Shown piece by piece: positions 26,053 through 34,200 of a DNA stretch of 64,000 nucleotides. The notes under the pieces were generated by a model. It was not told the DNA's origin and made no database searches. It was given only the letters and a program-made list of their open reading frames with translations. Position 1 is the stretch's first letter; the number at the start of each line of letters is the position of its first letter. This DNA comes from Fibrella aquatilis (GTDB lineage Bacteria; Bacteroidota; Bacteroidia; Cytophagales; Spirosomataceae), in assembly GCF_017353255.1 (NCBI RefSeq), contig NZ_JAFMYU010000016.1, positions 97,018 to 161,017 on the forward strand, given 5' to 3'. A program made the position numbers and the translations under genes.

Positions 26053-27081
26053 TTGGCTCCCCATCCCAATCAACACGGTCGACAAAATAATGATACCAAG
26101 ACCGGTGTAGACGATGCGGAGGGTGGAGGGGCTGGAGCCGCGCCACTCGTGGAGGACCAGGCCCCACAGCGTGCTGAAGGTGATGATGAAGGCCATGTGC
26201 AGTGTCCAGCCCGCAAACCGGAACGAGTCGCCCAGGTACGTGTCGCCCATGCCGTAGAAAAAAAACTGGAAATACCAGACCGTTCCGGCCAGAATAGCCC
26301 ACAAGTAGTTGTTTTTCAGTAGCTTACTGCTGTCTAGGTAATCGCCGAAGCTCTTGTTGCGGGTATTCAGAATCATGCACCAGATGAAATTGGTGGTGAA
26401 ACCGCCCAGTAGGAGTACGGGATAAATAGCGTTGTTTTGGTAGAGCGGATCGGTGCCGTTTTGCACGGCCAACACCGCAATAGGGTGCCCGGCGGTGAGG
26501 CCAAACGAGAAGCACGCGCTCAGAATACCCGACACCGTGGCCACGCCGATACCCTTCCGCAGATTGAATTCGGCGACGGTGGCTTTCTGCTGTTCTTCGT
26601 TCAGTTCGCCCTCTTTCCGGAAACCCGCCAGCCCACAAACGGCGATGCCGATGAGGCAGACCACTACGCCCGCCAGCGTAAACTGACCCGTGCGCGTGGT
26701 AAGCAATTCATTAAACCTCCCCGCCCAGATGGGTGGTACCAGCGTACCGAAGGCCGAACAATAGCCCAGTGCCACGGCCATACCCAGCGAAATGCCCAGG
26801 TAGCGCATCGACAAACCGAAGGTTAGCCCGCCAATACCCCATAAAACGCCGAAGAAATAGGTCCAGCCCAGGGTGGCTATGTCGGCAGCCATGATGGAAC
26901 CAACCAGGTTATGAACCGTGAGGCTACCCATGATCCAGGGTACAAGTATCCAGGAGGCCAGCCCACCCACAATCCAGGCACTTTCCCACGACCAGCCTTT
27001 TACGTTACGGAATGGTAGATAAAACGAGCCAGAGGCAAAGCCGCCAAAGGCGTGAAAAAGAACACCCAGAATTGCAGTCAT
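26047..27081 (-). CDS. rhaT: L-rhamnose/proton symporter RhaT-like transporter
   Basis: A 344-residue, roughly ten-TM transporter of the RhaT (drug/metabolite transporter superfamily) type: ILGVLFHAFGGFASGSFYLP, FFGVLWGIGGLTFGLSMRYL, GISLGMAVALGYCSAFGTLV and GILSACFSFGLTAGHPI. RhaT moves L-rhamnose or related deoxy-sugars with protons. No rhamnose catabolic genes (rhaA/B/D) appear in the window, so the true substrate may be a sugar handled by the nearby Gfo/Idh and isomerase genes. It is convergent with the isomerase. Confidence 0.82.
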   Translation of the reverse strand: MTAILGVLFHAFGGFASGSFYLPFRNVKGWSWESAWIVGGLASWILVPWIMGSLTVHNLVGSIMAADIATLGWTYFFGVLWGIGGLTFGLSMRYLGISLGMAVALGYCSAFGTLVPPIWAGRFNELLTTRTGQFTLAGVVVCLIGIAVCGLAGFRKEGELNEEQQKATVAEFNLRKGIGVATVSGILSACFSFGLTAGHPIAVLAVQNGTDPLYQNNAIYPVLLLGGFTTNFIWCMILNTRNKSFGDYLDSSKLLKNNYLWAILAGTVWYFQFFFYGMGDTYLGDSFRFAGWTLHMAFIITFSTLWGLVLHEWRGSSPSTLRIVYTGLGIIILSTVLIGMGSQL

Positions 27082-27171
27082 CGAGATAGGGTAGGAGATT
27101 GGTTATAGAGGCTGGAAGATGCATAAATCTCCCCACATTATGATCCCTCACTTACCCAGGCTTACTCAACC

Positions 27172-27248
27172 ACCACCCGCATCGGCGGACCGCCCCGGCC
27201 CCCTCCTTACCAAAGAGGGGGCCGGGGCGGTCCGCCGATGCGGGTGGT
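27172..27248. repeat. Perfect 34-bp-arm inverted repeat, GC-rich
   Basis: Arms 27172-27205 and 27215-27248 match exactly with a 9-nt loop. The stem is extremely GC-rich (GGACCGCCCCGGCCCCCTC within the left arm). It lies between two minus-strand genes, just downstream of the terminator of the small lipoprotein and upstream of rhaT. No heptad pattern is visible here. Confidence 0.9.
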
Positions 27249-27256
27249 ACAAACGC

Positions 27257-27284
27257 AAAAAGCCCCTCGGTTGCGAGGGGCTTT
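27257..27284 (-). terminator. Intrinsic terminator of the small lipoprotein gene
   Basis: AAAGCCCCTCG at 27259-27269 pairs with CGAGGGGCTTT at 27274-27284. On the minus strand the stem is followed by a U-run (plus-strand A-run at 27257-27261). It lies 23 bp after the stop of the 27307 gene. Confidence 0.8.
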
Positions 27285-27306
27285 CTGTAAGCGGTGGCGA
27301 AGAATA

Positions 27307-27528
27307 TTACTTCGCTGAGTCAGACGCCATTGATGATGACATGGCTGAAGTTGATTCAGCACCGGTAGCCATCGTGGTATCCATAGATGACGTAGCTGAC
27401 GAATCCATAGACATGGTTGACGTAGAGTCTGAAGTTGTAGTTGACGTGGTGTCAGCTTTCTTCTCGCAGCTAGTAGCCAGAGCAAGGATTGACAATACGA
27501 ACAGGGCAGATTTTGCGAAGCCTTTCAT
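27307..27528 (-). CDS. Small Ser/Thr/Met-rich lipoprotein
   Basis: A 73-residue lipoprotein: signal and lipobox SALFVLSILALATSC, then a mature part of almost only Ser, Thr, Met, Ala and Asp (TTSDSTSTMSMDSSATSSMD). Such low-complexity acidic lipoproteins are probably unfolded surface or periplasmic spacers, and the Met-rich spacing might bind metals, but nothing proves it. It has its own terminator and is divergent from the sigma factor gene, with 144 bp between the starts. Confidence 0.75.
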   Translation of the reverse strand: MKGFAKSALFVLSILALATSCEKKADTTSTTTSDSTSTMSMDSSATSSMDTTMATGAESTSAMSSSMASDSAK

Positions 27529-27672
27529 GATCTTATGTGTTTAAATGTTATTGGTTAACTTTCCATACGTTAATACTGGGGCACGAAGAAGGTAACCCAC
27601 CTTCTGTGAAAATTTTTTAATTTTTTTTTGGGTTACCCTTGGCCCTCATTTTGTATTAAGAAGTAGGCGTTC

Positions 27673-28266
27673 ATGAGTGAAGCGATAGGGTTGGTTTGGA
27701 CAGACGACGATCTGTTGAGCGGGTTGGCTGAGGGGTCTGATAAAGCATTGAGTCACCTGTACCGGCAGCATTATCCCATGGTTTCGCACCTGGTGCTGTC
27801 GAATAGCGGGTCGGCGGAAGACGCCAAAGACATTTATCAGGAGACGCTTATTGTGCTCTATGAGAAAGTGTCGGCGGGTGATTTTGACTTGCACTGTCAA
27901 CTCAAAACCTTTGTCTATGCCGTAGCCAGGCGGTTGTGGCTCAGGCAGTTAACCCTGCGAGGACGCTCACCGATGTTGCGGTCGGCACCCATGGACGACG
28001 AACCTGCCGATGACGTGGCTACTGATCTGGCTGAACATCAGCGGCGCGAGAACCAGTTTGCGCAGATGGCCACCTCGCTCGATCAGTTGGGCGAACCATG
28101 CCGGACCCTGTTAGATGATTTTTATGTCCGCCGCCTGTCTATGCAGGCGATCACGGAGAAGTTTGGATATACCAATGCCGACAACGCCAAAACGCAGAAG
28201 TACAAGTGCCTGACGCGGTTGAAACGCATTTTTTTTAAAGACTACCAAGACGACGACTACCAATGA
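27673..28266 (+). CDS. ECF-type RNA polymerase sigma factor
   Basis: A 197-residue sigma-70 family protein. Region 2 spans ~25-95 (LSHLYRQHYPMVSHLVLSNS, SAEDAKDIYQETLIVLYEKV, TFVYAVARRLWLRQL) and region 4 ~135-190 (LGEPCRTLLDDFYVRRLSMQ, then AITEKFGYTNADNAKTQKYK, a helix-turn-helix). It directs RNA polymerase to a small regulon. Its stop overlaps the start of a membrane-anchored protease gene (ATGA at 28263-28266), the position where ECF sigma factors usually have their anti-sigma factor. A near-consensus box (TCATTTTG) lies upstream. Confidence 0.9.
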   Translation: MSEAIGLVWTDDDLLSGLAEGSDKALSHLYRQHYPMVSHLVLSNSGSAEDAKDIYQETLIVLYEKVSAGDFDLHCQLKTFVYAVARRLWLRQLTLRGRSPMLRSAPMDDEPADDVATDLAEHQRRENQFAQMATSLDQLGEPCRTLLDDFYVRRLSMQAITEKFGYTNADNAKTQKYKCLTRLKRIFFKDYQDDDYQ

Positions 28267-29255
28267 ACGCCGATGATATGACTTCTTTCGAAAGCACCCT
28301 ACGGGCTTACGGCCGTCGGGTGGCGTTTAAAGAAAAGCTGACTAACGTACATCAGTCGCTGGAGGCCGATGCCCTGTTACCTGTTGCCGAACCTCAGCAG
28401 CCCGTGCGCCTGTGGTGGAACATACATCGGCCTACGCTGGCTATTGCGGCTGCCGTGGCCATCATGACCACATTTGCTACCATTATTCTCTACCGGTCGT
28501 ACCAAAGCAGCCATAAGCAGGACGTGCAGTATAGCATGATGATGCGCAACCTGGCCGTGATCCAACAAACCCAAAACCGGCTGATGAGCAACATCGGTGG
28601 GCGGGGGAAAGTGTTCCAGCAAAACCCAGGTCAGGTGGCGGGTTCGGGCTTTTTGCTCACCTCGTCGGGCTACTTGGTCACCAACAACCACATTGTGCAG
28701 GGGGCCGACTCGGTCTATGTGCAGAGTCAGCAGGGCGAAGTGTATAAGGCCCGGCTCGTACATACCGATCCAACGCATGACCTGGCTATTTTGCAAATCG
28801 GGCAGGATACGGCTTTTCATGCCCTACCCCCGGTGCCTTACGGATTCGACGCCCGCTCGTCGGATTTAGGCGAGCGGGTGTTCACGCTGGGCTATCCCCG
28901 CGAGGAGATCGTATATGGCGAGGGCTACCTTAGTTCCAGCACAGGTTTCCGGGGCGACTCGGCGGCGTATCAGGTGGCCATCAGCGTGAACCCCGGCAAC
29001 TCGGGTGGTCCACTGCTCGACGAGCGGGGGAACGTAATTGGTATTATTACGGCCAAACAGATTACCTCAGAAGGTGCCACGTTTGCTGTGAAAACCAACG
29101 TATTGCTTAACGCTCTCAACGCTATTCCGCCCGATTCGCTCAAGGCCGACCCGCTGCTGATGAATCGCCGGGGTCGTATGGCTCGTTTGCCGCGCAAGCA
29201 GCAAATCAAGCAAATGCAGGCGTACGTATACCAGGTGAAAGTGTTTAAGCACTGA
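28263..29255 (+). CDS. Membrane-anchored trypsin-like (S1C/DegP-type) serine protease, possible anti-sigma partner
   Basis: A 330-residue protein. Residues 1-56 are cytosolic and helical, a single membrane segment follows (TLAIAAAVAIMTTFATIIL, ~58-76), then an extracytoplasmic trypsin-like domain with a full triad: H143 (TNNHIV), D173 (HDLAIL) and S247 (NPGNSGGPLLD). There is no PDZ domain. Translation is coupled to the sigma factor by a 4-bp overlap. The layout (cytosolic N-domain, one TM, periplasmic sensor/protease) is that expected of an anti-sigma factor fused to a protease; this role is inferred. Strong hairpin terminator downstream. Confidence 0.85.
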   Translation: MNADDMTSFESTLRAYGRRVAFKEKLTNVHQSLEADALLPVAEPQQPVRLWWNIHRPTLAIAAAVAIMTTFATIILYRSYQSSHKQDVQYSMMMRNLAVIQQTQNRLMSNIGGRGKVFQQNPGQVAGSGFLLTSSGYLVTNNHIVQGADSVYVQSQQGEVYKARLVHTDPTHDLAILQIGQDTAFHALPPVPYGFDARSSDLGERVFTLGYPREEIVYGEGYLSSSTGFRGDSAAYQVAISVNPGNSGGPLLDERGNVIGIITAKQITSEGATFAVKTNVLLNALNAIPPDSLKADPLLMNRRGRMARLPRKQQIKQMQAYVYQVKVFKH

Positions 29256-29291
29256 AAATAGTGGCATTTGGTAGTGGCAGTAAACAGTTGC

Positions 29292-29368
29292 TGACGCATG
29301 GCTAAGAATCAAAAAAAGGGGTGTTCCTGCGCAGGAATGCCCCTTTTTTGATCTTTAGCCATGCGTCA
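29292..29368. terminator. Long hairpin terminator after the sigma-protease operon
   Basis: The left arm from 29292 (TGACGCATGGCTAAGAATC) pairs with the right arm ending at 29368, meeting at CCTGC|GCAGG, with internal A7/T6 runs that would give a terminator tract. It contains the GCTGACGCAT core seen in other hairpins of the window. Confidence 0.8.
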
Positions 29369-29468
29369 AACACAGTCCATATAGCTGATAGATAAATTTC
29401 TCGCTGCCTGTATCTAATTTTTGTTCTAATTGGGAATTTACAAAAATCAGCCTCAAAATCAGTCATTT

Positions 29469-29912
29469 ATGAACCGTATCAGCCTCTTTGCTGGCTGTTT
29501 TGTCCTGTTATTCTGGGGTAAAACAGCCGCTCAACCCATCCCAATAGACAAACTTAGAGCACAGGTAGCCGACACCGAACGAGCCTTTTCCAAAACCATG
29601 GCCGACCGGGATTTTGCGGCTTTCACCGGTTTTCTATCAGACGAAGCCGTCTTTTTTTCGGTGGGAAAACCGCTCTATGGTAAAGCCGAAGTAGCCGCCT
29701 GGTGGAAACGTTTTTTCGAGGCAAGAGAAGCCCCGTTCACCTGGCAGCCCGACAAAGTAGAAGTCCTTGAATCGGGTACGCTGGCGCTCAGTTCCGGCCC
29801 CGTCCGCGACGCCAAAGGTAAAGTGACAGCTACCTTTACTTCCATTTGGCGACAGGAAGCCCCCGGCCTCTGGCGTATTGTGTTCGACAAAGGCAATGAG
29901 ATTTGTCAATAG
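29469..29912 (+). CDS. Secreted DUF4440/SnoaL-like (NTF2-fold) protein
   Basis: A 147-residue protein starting at 29469 with a signal peptide (ISLFAGCFVLLFWGKTAAQ). The mature part has the NTF2-like pattern of DUF4440: VADTERAFSKTMADRDFAAF, FLSDEAVFFSVGKPLYGKAE and a C-terminal TSIWRQEAPGLWRIVFDKG. Members bind small ligands or act as helper domains; the role here is unknown. It stands alone, convergent with the metal efflux operon. Confidence 0.8.
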   Translation: MNRISLFAGCFVLLFWGKTAAQPIPIDKLRAQVADTERAFSKTMADRDFAAFTGFLSDEAVFFSVGKPLYGKAEVAAWWKRFFEAREAPFTWQPDKVEVLESGTLALSSGPVRDAKGKVTATFTSIWRQEAPGLWRIVFDKGNEICQ

Positions 29913-29937
29913 AAAAGGTCAGGCGGTTGCTAGTGAT

Positions 29938-29970
29938 AGGGATGCCATCGCTCCAAGCGATGGCATCCCT
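29938..29970. terminator. Hairpin of the GATGCCATCG family (convergent gap)
   Basis: Perfect 15-bp arms (29938-29952 and 29956-29970) with the core GATGCCATCGCT. A nearly identical core occurs at 55741-55767. It lies between convergent genes and probably ends transcription in both directions. Confidence 0.7.
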
Positions 29971-29976
29971 AATCCG

Positions 29977-31203
29977 TTACTCTTCCTCGCTATTGTTCAA
30001 TTTGCTCAACAAGCTGTATCCACCAATTAAGACAATAGGCGTTTTGACAGGGTCGATATCGGCTGAGAGGCTTACCGCTATAAAGCCATTTTCGCGGACC
30101 CCCGTGCGCACTTCCATCTGCCGAAACTGGTAGGTGACGGGCTGCCCGCTCTTCGATTCCAGCACGTAGATGTAGTTTTTTCCGCCAAAGCCAACCACCG
30201 CCGATTCAGGCAAGGTAGGCAGCGACTGCGTTTTTACGTCGATTTGGGCCGAAATGTAGCCGCCGGGGATGAAAATGGGCTTCAACTCGTCGGGGTGGGC
30301 CAGAACGGGGATGGTGCGGTCGGTGGCGAGCGACTTACCAATGAGGAAAATCTCGCCTTTGTGAATGGGGGCGGCATCATTGCCAATGCCAAACCGCACG
30401 GGTTGCCCCAGCCGAATTTGGCCTATGTCTTTCTCGAAAATATTGAGCCGCACGTGCAGGTCGTCCATATTCGTAATCTCAACCAGCACGTCGGCGGGGT
30501 TTACGTACTTGCCCTTGTTCACAGGTACGTTGGTGATGTAGCCCGACGTAGGCGACGGCACAGTGATGGTGCGCGTCATTCGGGCGGGGGTAAGCGTGGC
30601 GGGGTTGATGCGCAAAATGGCCAGTCGTTGGGCGTCGGCGGCTAGTTGGGCCTGTAGGCTTTGCCGATTCGAGCGGGTTTGCTGGAAAACCTTCAGCGCG
30701 CTCACGTTTTCGCGGCTCAGCTCTTCCTGCCGGGCATAGTCCAGGTCGGCGTAGTCGAGCTTGGCTTTGGTGTCGAGGTAATCCTGCTGAAGCTGAATGT
30801 AATCGGGATTTTCGAGCGTTACCAGCGTTTGTCCTTTCCGGATTCGCTGCCCCGGCTCAAGCGTTATGTAACGGATATACCCCCCAAATGGCACTGATAC
30901 CGACACCAGATTAGCTGCGGGTACGTCGATTTGGCCGTTGGCTTTCAGGATTGTGTTAAGGCTGCGGTTGGTAGGTTGGCCCAGCTTGATGTCGGCCACG
31001 GTATACTGCGCCTGCGTCAGCGACACCCGCACAATACCGTCTTTGGAGATGGCCTCGGTCGTATCTTTTTGGGCCGCGCCCTCATCGGCAGGCTCTGCTT
31101 TTTTGGCTGACGAACAGCTCGAAAAAATAAGAAAACCAATACACAAAAGGCAGACAACTGGTTGGCTAACTGCTTTACAACGAATGATTTGCGAAACGTT
31201 CAT
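29977..31203 (-). CDS. RND efflux periplasmic adaptor (CusB/CzcB/HlyD type)
   Basis: A 408-residue membrane-fusion protein with a lipoprotein-type start (VVCLLCIGFLIFSSC). Barrel-sandwich and hairpin segments are recognisable (IDVPAANLVSVSVPFGGYIR, ITLEPGQRIRKGQTLVTLEN, TVPSPTSGYITNVPVNKGKY) and the final beta-domain (VGFGGKNYIYVLESKSGQPV). It links the inner membrane RND pump to the outer-membrane channel for metal ion export. It begins 1 bp after the stop of the CusA-TolC gene, so they are translated from one transcript. Confidence 0.9.
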   Translation of the reverse strand: MNVSQIIRCKAVSQPVVCLLCIGFLIFSSCSSAKKAEPADEGAAQKDTTEAISKDGIVRVSLTQAQYTVADIKLGQPTNRSLNTILKANGQIDVPAANLVSVSVPFGGYIRYITLEPGQRIRKGQTLVTLENPDYIQLQQDYLDTKAKLDYADLDYARQEELSRENVSALKVFQQTRSNRQSLQAQLAADAQRLAILRINPATLTPARMTRTITVPSPTSGYITNVPVNKGKYVNPADVLVEITNMDDLHVRLNIFEKDIGQIRLGQPVRFGIGNDAAPIHKGEIFLIGKSLATDRTIPVLAHPDELKPIFIPGGYISAQIDVKTQSLPTLPESAVVGFGGKNYIYVLESKSGQPVTYQFRQMEVRTGVRENGFIAVSLSADIDPVKTPIVLIGGYSLLSKLNNSEEE

Positions 31204-31204
31204 A

Positions 31205-34200
31205 TTAGGGGTTGCCCAGCAAATAGGTGATGTAGAGAACCGATTGGTTATACTGATTTAGCAGGTCCAGATACGACGACCGGATGGTGAGCGCCTGCTG
31301 AATGGCCAGCGAAAATTCGACGTAGCCGATGTCGCCACCCCGGAAGGCGCGGCGGGCGTTAGTCTGAATCAACTGCGCCTGCGCCAGTCCGTTTTGTTCG
31401 TAATAGGTCAGCGCATTTCGATACTGTACATACTGGCCTACAGCCTGTTGCAGTTGTTGATTAAGCCCGAATTGGCCTGATTGCAATTCCGTCTGCGCCA
31501 GTTGCTCTCCCACGCGGGCAGCTTCCACGCGGGCTTTCTGCGCCTTGCCGAACAGCGGAAACGAGACTCCCAACTGCCCCGCCGTGAACCGATAACCCGG
31601 ACCAAAATAGATCTCCTGCCCGTCGATCAGCTGATTGCCGATGAGCGTTTGTGAAGTCAGCCCCACCAGAAAATCGGGTCGGCTGCGGGCCTGTTCTACC
31701 AGCCGTGATTGTTCGGCTACCTGAATCTGCGACTGCAACAACCGTACCTGCGGGTTCTGGTCGGGCTGGGTCAGCAGCAGGCTGTCGGGGTTGTAGGAGA
31801 GGGTCAGTTTGGGCAGGGGCTGCTCGTCGGTATCGACGGGGGCGGTGCTGTAGAGCAGCGTTTTCAGGCGGGTGCGGGCGGCGGTGAGTTCGGCTTCGAG
31901 TTGCGCCAGACGTACCTGCTGGTCAGCGCGTTGGCTCTCGGCGGTGGCTTTTTCGAGGCTGCCCGTCTCGCCGGTTTTAAAGCGCAACGTTGCCGCCTGC
32001 ACAAACTCGGCCAATATGGTGTCCTGCTGCCGGTAGAGTTGCCGCCGCTGATGCAGGTAGCCCAGGTCGTAGTAAGCCGCCTTTACCTGATAGCGTACGT
32101 CGTTTTGGGTTACGGCTACGGCGGCCTGCCGGTTGGCCACGGCGCGGTCATTGAGGTCGGCCAGGCGGCGCATCAATACCGGGTTTGGAATGGTTTGCGT
32201 CACGGTCAGGTTGTTGTCGAACCGGCGGCTGTTATATTGCCCCAGCAAGGCCGTGGCCGAAAACCGCCCGGCATCATAGGCCGTTCGGCGCAGGGCCTGC
32301 TGTTGCGTCACGCCGATGTTACCCAGCTGAATCTGCGCGTTGCGATTACCCGCCTGTTGCAGGGCCTGATTGAGCGACAGAATGCCTGAAGACTGTGCGC
32401 GCCCCTGCTGGACCGTACCCAGCAATACCAGCAAAATCACCGCTGTTGCTACCGAAATGGCATTTTTAGTCGGTTGCTTCCGGGCTTCCTGTACTTCTTT
32501 ATCCAAGGATTTTTTCTCAAACAACGAATATAGAATCGGCAGTACAATCAGGGTCAAAAGCGTGGCCGTCAGCAGCCCGCCGATGACAACGGTGGCCAGC
32601 GGTTTCTGCACTTCGGCCCCCGCCGAGTTGGACAGGGCCATGGGAATAAAGCCAAACGAGGCTACCAGGGCGGTCATGATCACGGGCCGGAGCCTGATTT
32701 CGGACCCCTGCCTGATGATCTCGGCCATGTCTGTGAGATGGTCTTCGTGGCGTAGTCGGTTGAACTCGGCGATGAGCACGATACCGTTGAGCACCGCCAC
32801 GCCGAAGAGCGCAATGAACCCAACCCCCGCCGAAATACTAAACGGCATACCCCGCAATTCCAGCGCAAATACGCCGCCGATGGCTGCCAGCGGAATGGCC
32901 ATGAAGATCATCAGGCTCTGCCGGGCCGAGTTGAAAGTGAAGAACAGCAGGGCAAAAATCAGCCCCAGCGCAATGGGAACGGCAATCGTGAGGCGTTGTT
33001 TGGCATCGACCAGATTCTGGAATGTGCCGCCGTACGTAACTGAATACCCCGCCGGAAACTTGATCTGTGACTGCACTTTCTGCTGCAATTCAGTCACGAT
33101 GCTCTCTACGTCGCGGCCCCGCACGTTGAAACCCAGCGTAATGCGGCGGTGGGTCTGGTCGCGCTGAATCTGGTTGGGGGCCTGTTCCATGCTCACCGTG
33201 GCAATCTGCGCCAGCGGTATCTGATTGTTGTCGGGCGTGGCCACGTATAAGTTGCGAATATCGTCGATGGTCTGGCGTTTGTCTTCGGCCAGCCGGAGTA
33301 CCAGGTCATACCGTTTTTCGCCCTCGTAAACCGACCCCGCCGTCTGCCCCGCAAAGGCCGTGTTGATGGTCTGGTTCACGTCGGTCACGTTGAGGCCGTA
33401 TTTGGCAATGGCGTTGCGATCCAGCTTGATCAGAATCTGCGACAGCCCGCCCACTTGCTCGATGTAGAGGTCCGTTGCACCGTCTATCTTCCGCACCAGT
33501 CCGCCCACCTGGTTAGCCAGTTTGGTCAGTTCGTTGAGGTCTTCGCCGTAGATTTTCAGGGCCACGTCCTGCCGCGAGCCGGTCATCAGTTCGTTAAACC
33601 GCATCTGCACAGGCTGCTGAATCCCGAACGTGACGCCGGGAATAGCCGACAGGGCTTCGCTCATCTTCTCGGCCAGTTCGTCGCGCGTGGTGGCCGATGT
33701 CCACTGGTCTCTGGGCTTGAGAATCACCATCATATCAGCCGCTTCGATAGACATGGGGTCAGTCGGGATTTCGCCGGAGCCGATCTTGGCTACCACCTGC
33801 TCTACTTCAGGAAACTGGCTCAGCAGCACCCGTTCGCCTTTCAGCGTCGCATCGACGGTTTCGCTCAGCGAACTGCCCGTGAGCGTACGGGTGTCGATGG
33901 CGAAATCGCCTTCGTCCAGTTGCGGAATGAACTCGCCACCCATGCGCGAGAATGTAAACAGGGCCGCCCCCAGCAAGAGTACGGCTATGCCCAGAATCAG
34001 CGCCCGATGTTTCAGCGAACGCAGCAGCAGCGGCTCGTAGACCCGGAAAAGGCGCTTCATGATCTTGTCGGAAAACGATTCCTTATGCGCTACTTTCTTG
34101 CTCAGCAGCAGGGCCGAAATCATGGGTACGTAGGTCAGCGACAGAATAAATGCCCCCAAAATGGCAAAGGCCACCGTGAGGGCCATGGGCCGGAACATCT

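Noticed and set aside
15469..27081. A complete polysaccharide utilisation locus
   Set aside because: SusC/SusD and sugar genes are present, but there is no glycoside hydrolase, no SusE/F and no hybrid sensor, and several terminator-like elements and strand changes divide the region.
26047..27081. L-rhamnose catabolic operon
   Set aside because: Only a RhaT-like transporter is present; no rhamnose isomerase, kinase or aldolase is seen.
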